Part shown: piece by piece, positions 61,288 to 64,000 of the stretch
Layout of the letters: every line of letters begins with the position of its first letter
Position numbering within the stretch: the stretch's first letter is position 1
NCBI GenBank assembly: GCA_965267245.1
Contig: OZ253939.1
Location: forward strand, 5,022,001-5,086,000
Reading direction: 5' to 3'
Origin: JANSWY01 sp965267245
Lineage (GTDB): Bacteria > Bacteroidota > Bacteroidia > Cytophagales > Cyclobacteriaceae
Length of the DNA stretch: 64,000 bases
Translations under genes and position numbers: made by a program
The notes under the pieces: model-generated
The model's input: only the letters and a program-made list of their open reading frames with translations
Databases searched by the model: none
Told to the model about the DNA's origin: nothing

Positions 61288-64000
61288 ATGAATAACGCAG
61301 GTGTGTTAAAAAAATTTAGTCTTTCTTTAATATTATTTGCATTTTTTGCGAATACCAATCTCCAATCACAGGATTGGACTGACCTGCATTGGTACTTTGG
61401 TAACTCCACAAGTAACTTACAATTTGACAAAGCCGGAGATGATGTTTTCCTTGAGAATAATCAGGCGATTCCATTCGGAAGAGGAGGAAGTGCAGTAATT
61501 TCTGATCCTTTAACAGGAGATCTCTTGTTTTACACTGATGGTGTGCAGGTTTTTGATTTCACGCATCAACTGGTACCAAATGGAACAAACCTAGCTGTAA
61601 CTGCAGATAGAAATCAGTCAGCAACTGCATGTCCAATTCCAGGAGAATCAGATAGATTCATTATTTTTTCCAATACAAGTACAGCGATTACTTACTCGAT
61701 TGTGGACAAATCTGTAGATGGAAATATTGTTGGTTCCGGTGATGTAGATTTGGGGACTATTGGTACAGCTACAGGTATAACTAATCCAGCGGAAGGAATG
61801 ATTATTGTCCCAAATGCAGATCACACAGCATTTTGGCTAATTGCTCAGGATATCTCAGACTTTTCATTTCAGGTACTGGAGATTGATGTGAATGGAACAG
61901 TTGGAGTCCCTGTTTCTTATGATTTTGTAACTCCTACAAACCCTGAAGCAGAGGCGGTCCAATTTGCATATAACGAGGTTAATAATTTGATTGCCGTAGC
62001 ACCCAGGGAGAGCAACAGAAATGTGATCCTTTTAGATTTTGATCGAAATTCTGGTGTATTGGCTTTTAACCGGCCTGTCCTTAATTCAGGTCAATCAGAT
62101 GATGCCGGTGAAAATATTTTTGATGTGGCATGGTCTGCAAGTGGACAAAACCTTTACATATCAAGATTTGGGACATCCACGGGTAACAGTGGAAATGTGA
62201 TGCATTTTGATCTTAATGATACACTGGAGCTTGTAAATGATGTATTAGGTGCTCCTGTGTACAGAAGCTTCGGATTGAAAAGGGGACCAGACAGCAATAT
62301 TTATCATTTGTATCAACAAAATAATGGAGACCCCACAGTGCTTGGTAGGATTTTACAGGCAGACAGTGCTGTATCAGTGATTCAGTATGAATTAGATGCA
62401 TTTGGTGTTGATTTTGATGGTATTCAGTTTCCTGAATTTGCTCCTTCTTCTGAAATTCAATTTGATTCCGTAGGTTTTACGATCATAAACGATTGTTTAT
62501 CTGATCCGATAATCCTAACACCCTATGTTCAACCTACACCTGCAAGTTATTTCTGGGAGATTGATGACGGTCAGCAATCAGATGCGCAAAGTCCTGTATT
62601 TAGTTTTCCGGATCCGGGACCGAAAATAATACAGCTTACCGTAGAATTAAATGGCTTTACTGAGACATTCACAAGCAACATTACAATTTCAACTGTTCCG
62701 GATGATTTTACAGTGGACCTGGGGAATGACACCACAATTTGTCCAGGGGATATCCTTCAGCTTGACGCAACAATTGAAAGTGCTGAGACTTTCTCATATT
62801 TATGGAATACCGGAGAAACAACACCAACAATTGATGTTGACTCAGCAGGAACCTATTGGGTTAAGGTTCTTCATGCCACAGGATGCTCTGTTTATGATGC
62901 AATCACAGTGAATATATATCGAGAACAGCCGACAATTGACACTTACTGGTATTTTGGTGAGCGGGCTGGAATTTTATTTGGGACAGCAGGTACTACAGCT
63001 TTAGCAGATGGGAACCTCATGAGTTCACCCGAGGGTTGTGCTACAGCAACTGACTCTCTTGGAAATGTGAGTTTGTATACAAATGGAAGTACCGTTTGGA
63101 ACAGGCGGCACGAAATTATGGAGAATGGAACAAATATTGGTGGTGATAGTACGTCCACCATGTCAGCACTGATTATTCCTGCCTCCTTCAATTTTGGATA
63201 CTATTACATATTTACTAATGAACAGGTAGAGGATGGGACTTATCAAATGAGCTACTCCATTGTGGATTTAAAGTATAATGAGATGGGTGGGCGTGTGATA
63301 GCCAAAAACATCCCACTTTTTAAAAACAGTACAGAGAAATTGACGACCGATGCATTTGTGAATGGAGCATCTGTCATTGGCAAGGAATTTGGAAATAATA
63401 CTTTCAGAACAAATCAAGTCACTGAGACTGGTATTCAGGCTGTAGCTTTTAGTCAGGTAGGAACTATTCACCCCAGGATAGCGGATGATTACTCACGAGG
63501 CTATATCGATATATCACAAAACAGGGATCTCCTGGCTGTAGTGATTCAGGACACGGCTGAAAATTTTATAGAAATTTTTGATTTTGATTCTGTCGGTGGA
63601 GTTTCAAATCCCAGGCTCCTTAATATAGATGAACAGTTTCCTTCCCGAATTTATGGTGTCTCTTTTTCACTTGACGGATCTAAAATTTTCACAACAACTG
63701 ATGATGGAAGTATAGCCAGGTTATTACAGTTTGATCTGGATAGCTTAGATACTCCTAATGGTATTCAGGAAGTTGAGGACTCAAAAAATGAAGTTGCTAC
63801 AGGAACTGGGTACGGGGCGTTAGAGAGGGCTCCAAATGGACAGCTATACATGGCCATAGAAAATAGTCCTGATCTGGGTCTGATAGGTGGTGAAAACACA
63901 TTGACTCCATCATTAACAAATTTCAATTTGGCCGGTAGAACTAGTAGAAGGGGTCTACCAAACTATGAGGTAGATATTTCGAGTGTCCAAACTACTCCCG
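61288..64000 (+). CDS. Large secreted surface protein, 5-prime part (likely type IX cargo)
   Basis: The frame is open from ATG 61288 to the end of the window (904 complete codons), so only the N-terminal part is seen. Signal peptide about residues 8-30 (LSLILFAFF, ending LQSQ). Two similar beta-propeller-like modules start at HWYFGNS (residue 34) and YWYFGERAG (553), each with a LLFYTDG or SLYTNGS strand and NGTN. Between them are a PKD-like region (about 385-465) and an Ig-like region (about 470-545, LGNDTTICPGD) of the kind seen in gliding-motility proteins. A C-terminal sorting domain is expected beyond the window. It is divergent from PorP/SprF, its likely secretion partner. Confidence 0.8.
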   Translation, partial: MNNAGVLKKFSLSLILFAFFANTNLQSQDWTDLHWYFGNSTSNLQFDKAGDDVFLENNQAIPFGRGGSAVISDPLTGDLLFYTDGVQVFDFTHQLVPNGTNLAVTADRNQSATACPIPGESDRFIIFSNTSTAITYSIVDKSVDGNIVGSGDVDLGTIGTATGITNPAEGMIIVPNADHTAFWLIAQDISDFSFQVLEIDVNGTVGVPVSYDFVTPTNPEAEAVQFAYNEVNNLIAVAPRESNRNVILLDFDRNSGVLAFNRPVLNSGQSDDAGENIFDVAWSASGQNLYISRFGTSTGNSGNVMHFDLNDTLELVNDVLGAPVYRSFGLKRGPDSNIYHLYQQNNGDPTVLGRILQADSAVSVIQYELDAFGVDFDGIQFPEFAPSSEIQFDSVGFTIINDCLSDPIILTPYVQPTPASYFWEIDDGQQSDAQSPVFSFPDPGPKIIQLTVELNGFTETFTSNITISTVPDDFTVDLGNDTTICPGDILQLDATIESAETFSYLWNTGETTPTIDVDSAGTYWVKVLHATGCSVYDAITVNIYREQPTIDTYWYFGERAGILFGTAGTTALADGNLMSSPEGCATATDSLGNVSLYTNGSTVWNRRHEIMENGTNIGGDSTSTMSALIIPASFNFGYYYIFTNEQVEDGTYQMSYSIVDLKYNEMGGRVIAKNIPLFKNSTEKLTTDAFVNGASVIGKEFGNNTFRTNQVTETGIQAVAFSQVGTIHPRIADDYSRGYIDISQNRDLLAVVIQDTAENFIEIFDFDSVGGVSNPRLLNIDEQFPSRIYGVSFSLDGSKIFTTTDDGSIARLLQFDLDSLDTPNGIQEVEDSKNEVATGTGYGALERAPNGQLYMAIENSPDLGLIGGENTLTPSLTNFNLAGRTSRRGLPNYEVDISSVQTTP

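Overview
The window comes from a member of the Bacteroidota, most likely a marine or soil Cytophagia-type (gliding) bacterium. The evidence is a SusC/SusD polysaccharide utilization locus (PUL) controlled by a one-protein hybrid two-component regulator, a PorP/SprF-type type IX secretion protein, a serine palmitoyltransferase-type lipid cluster, menaquinone synthesis (menB), AT-rich spacers and mostly no recognisable Shine-Dalgarno sequences. No rRNA, tRNA, CRISPR array, phage or insertion sequence was seen. Assignment below phylum level is inference.

Region 1 (168-7304, minus strand): a glucosamine/chitosan operon. A XylR-type regulator precedes a ROK kinase, a two-SIS-domain protein (probable glucosamine-6-phosphate deaminase), a GH2 exo-beta-glucosaminidase and an MFS sugar transporter. 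The last four genes are almost without gaps. A lone serine beta-lactamase-like hydrolase follows (7582-9474).

Region 2 (9475-15819): a two-component system with a Cys/His-rich sensor (minus strand) is divergent from a four-gene sulfur operon (rhodanese, two YeeE/YedE half-transporters, degenerate rhodanese). The spacers are full of dispersed intergenic repeats. The same three-part TAAC site, with identical spacing, lies upstream of both operons and suggests a shared regulon. A small tautomerase (CHMI family) follows, flanked by another repeat family.

Region 3 (16005-34899): a xyloglucan-type PUL. GH29 fucosidase and BACON-GH5 endoglucanase genes diverge from the hybrid regulator. SusC, SusD, a surface lipoprotein, GH2 beta-galactosidase and GH31 alpha-xylosidase follow on the plus strand. 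The enzymes together would take apart fucosylated xyloglucan.

Region 4 (35026-41661, minus): a tight eight-gene operon with a serine palmitoyltransferase/cysteate acyltransferase-like enzyme, an extended SDR, a GNAT-like protein, a FabL-like reductase, a dehydratase, a ketosynthase, an unusual ACP and a phosphopantetheinyl transferase. It is best read as a sphingolipid or sulfonolipid (capnine) pathway carrying its own fatty-acid elongation and carrier module. This is the most interesting system here.

Region 5 (41846-50135): eight glycosyltransferase genes in mixed orientation, including a fusion of a procollagen-type (PLOD-like) transferase to a GT-D-fold domain. No polymerase or flippase is present.

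Region 6 (50168-64000): housekeeping and envelope genes: menB, a MobA-like nucleotidyltransferase, a TlpA-like lipoprotein, a DUF4230 protein, polyprenyl diphosphate synthase, a DUF952 protein, overlapping glycerol-phosphate acyltransferase and gpsA genes, an M48 protease, PorP/SprF, and the start of a large secreted surface protein that runs off the window.
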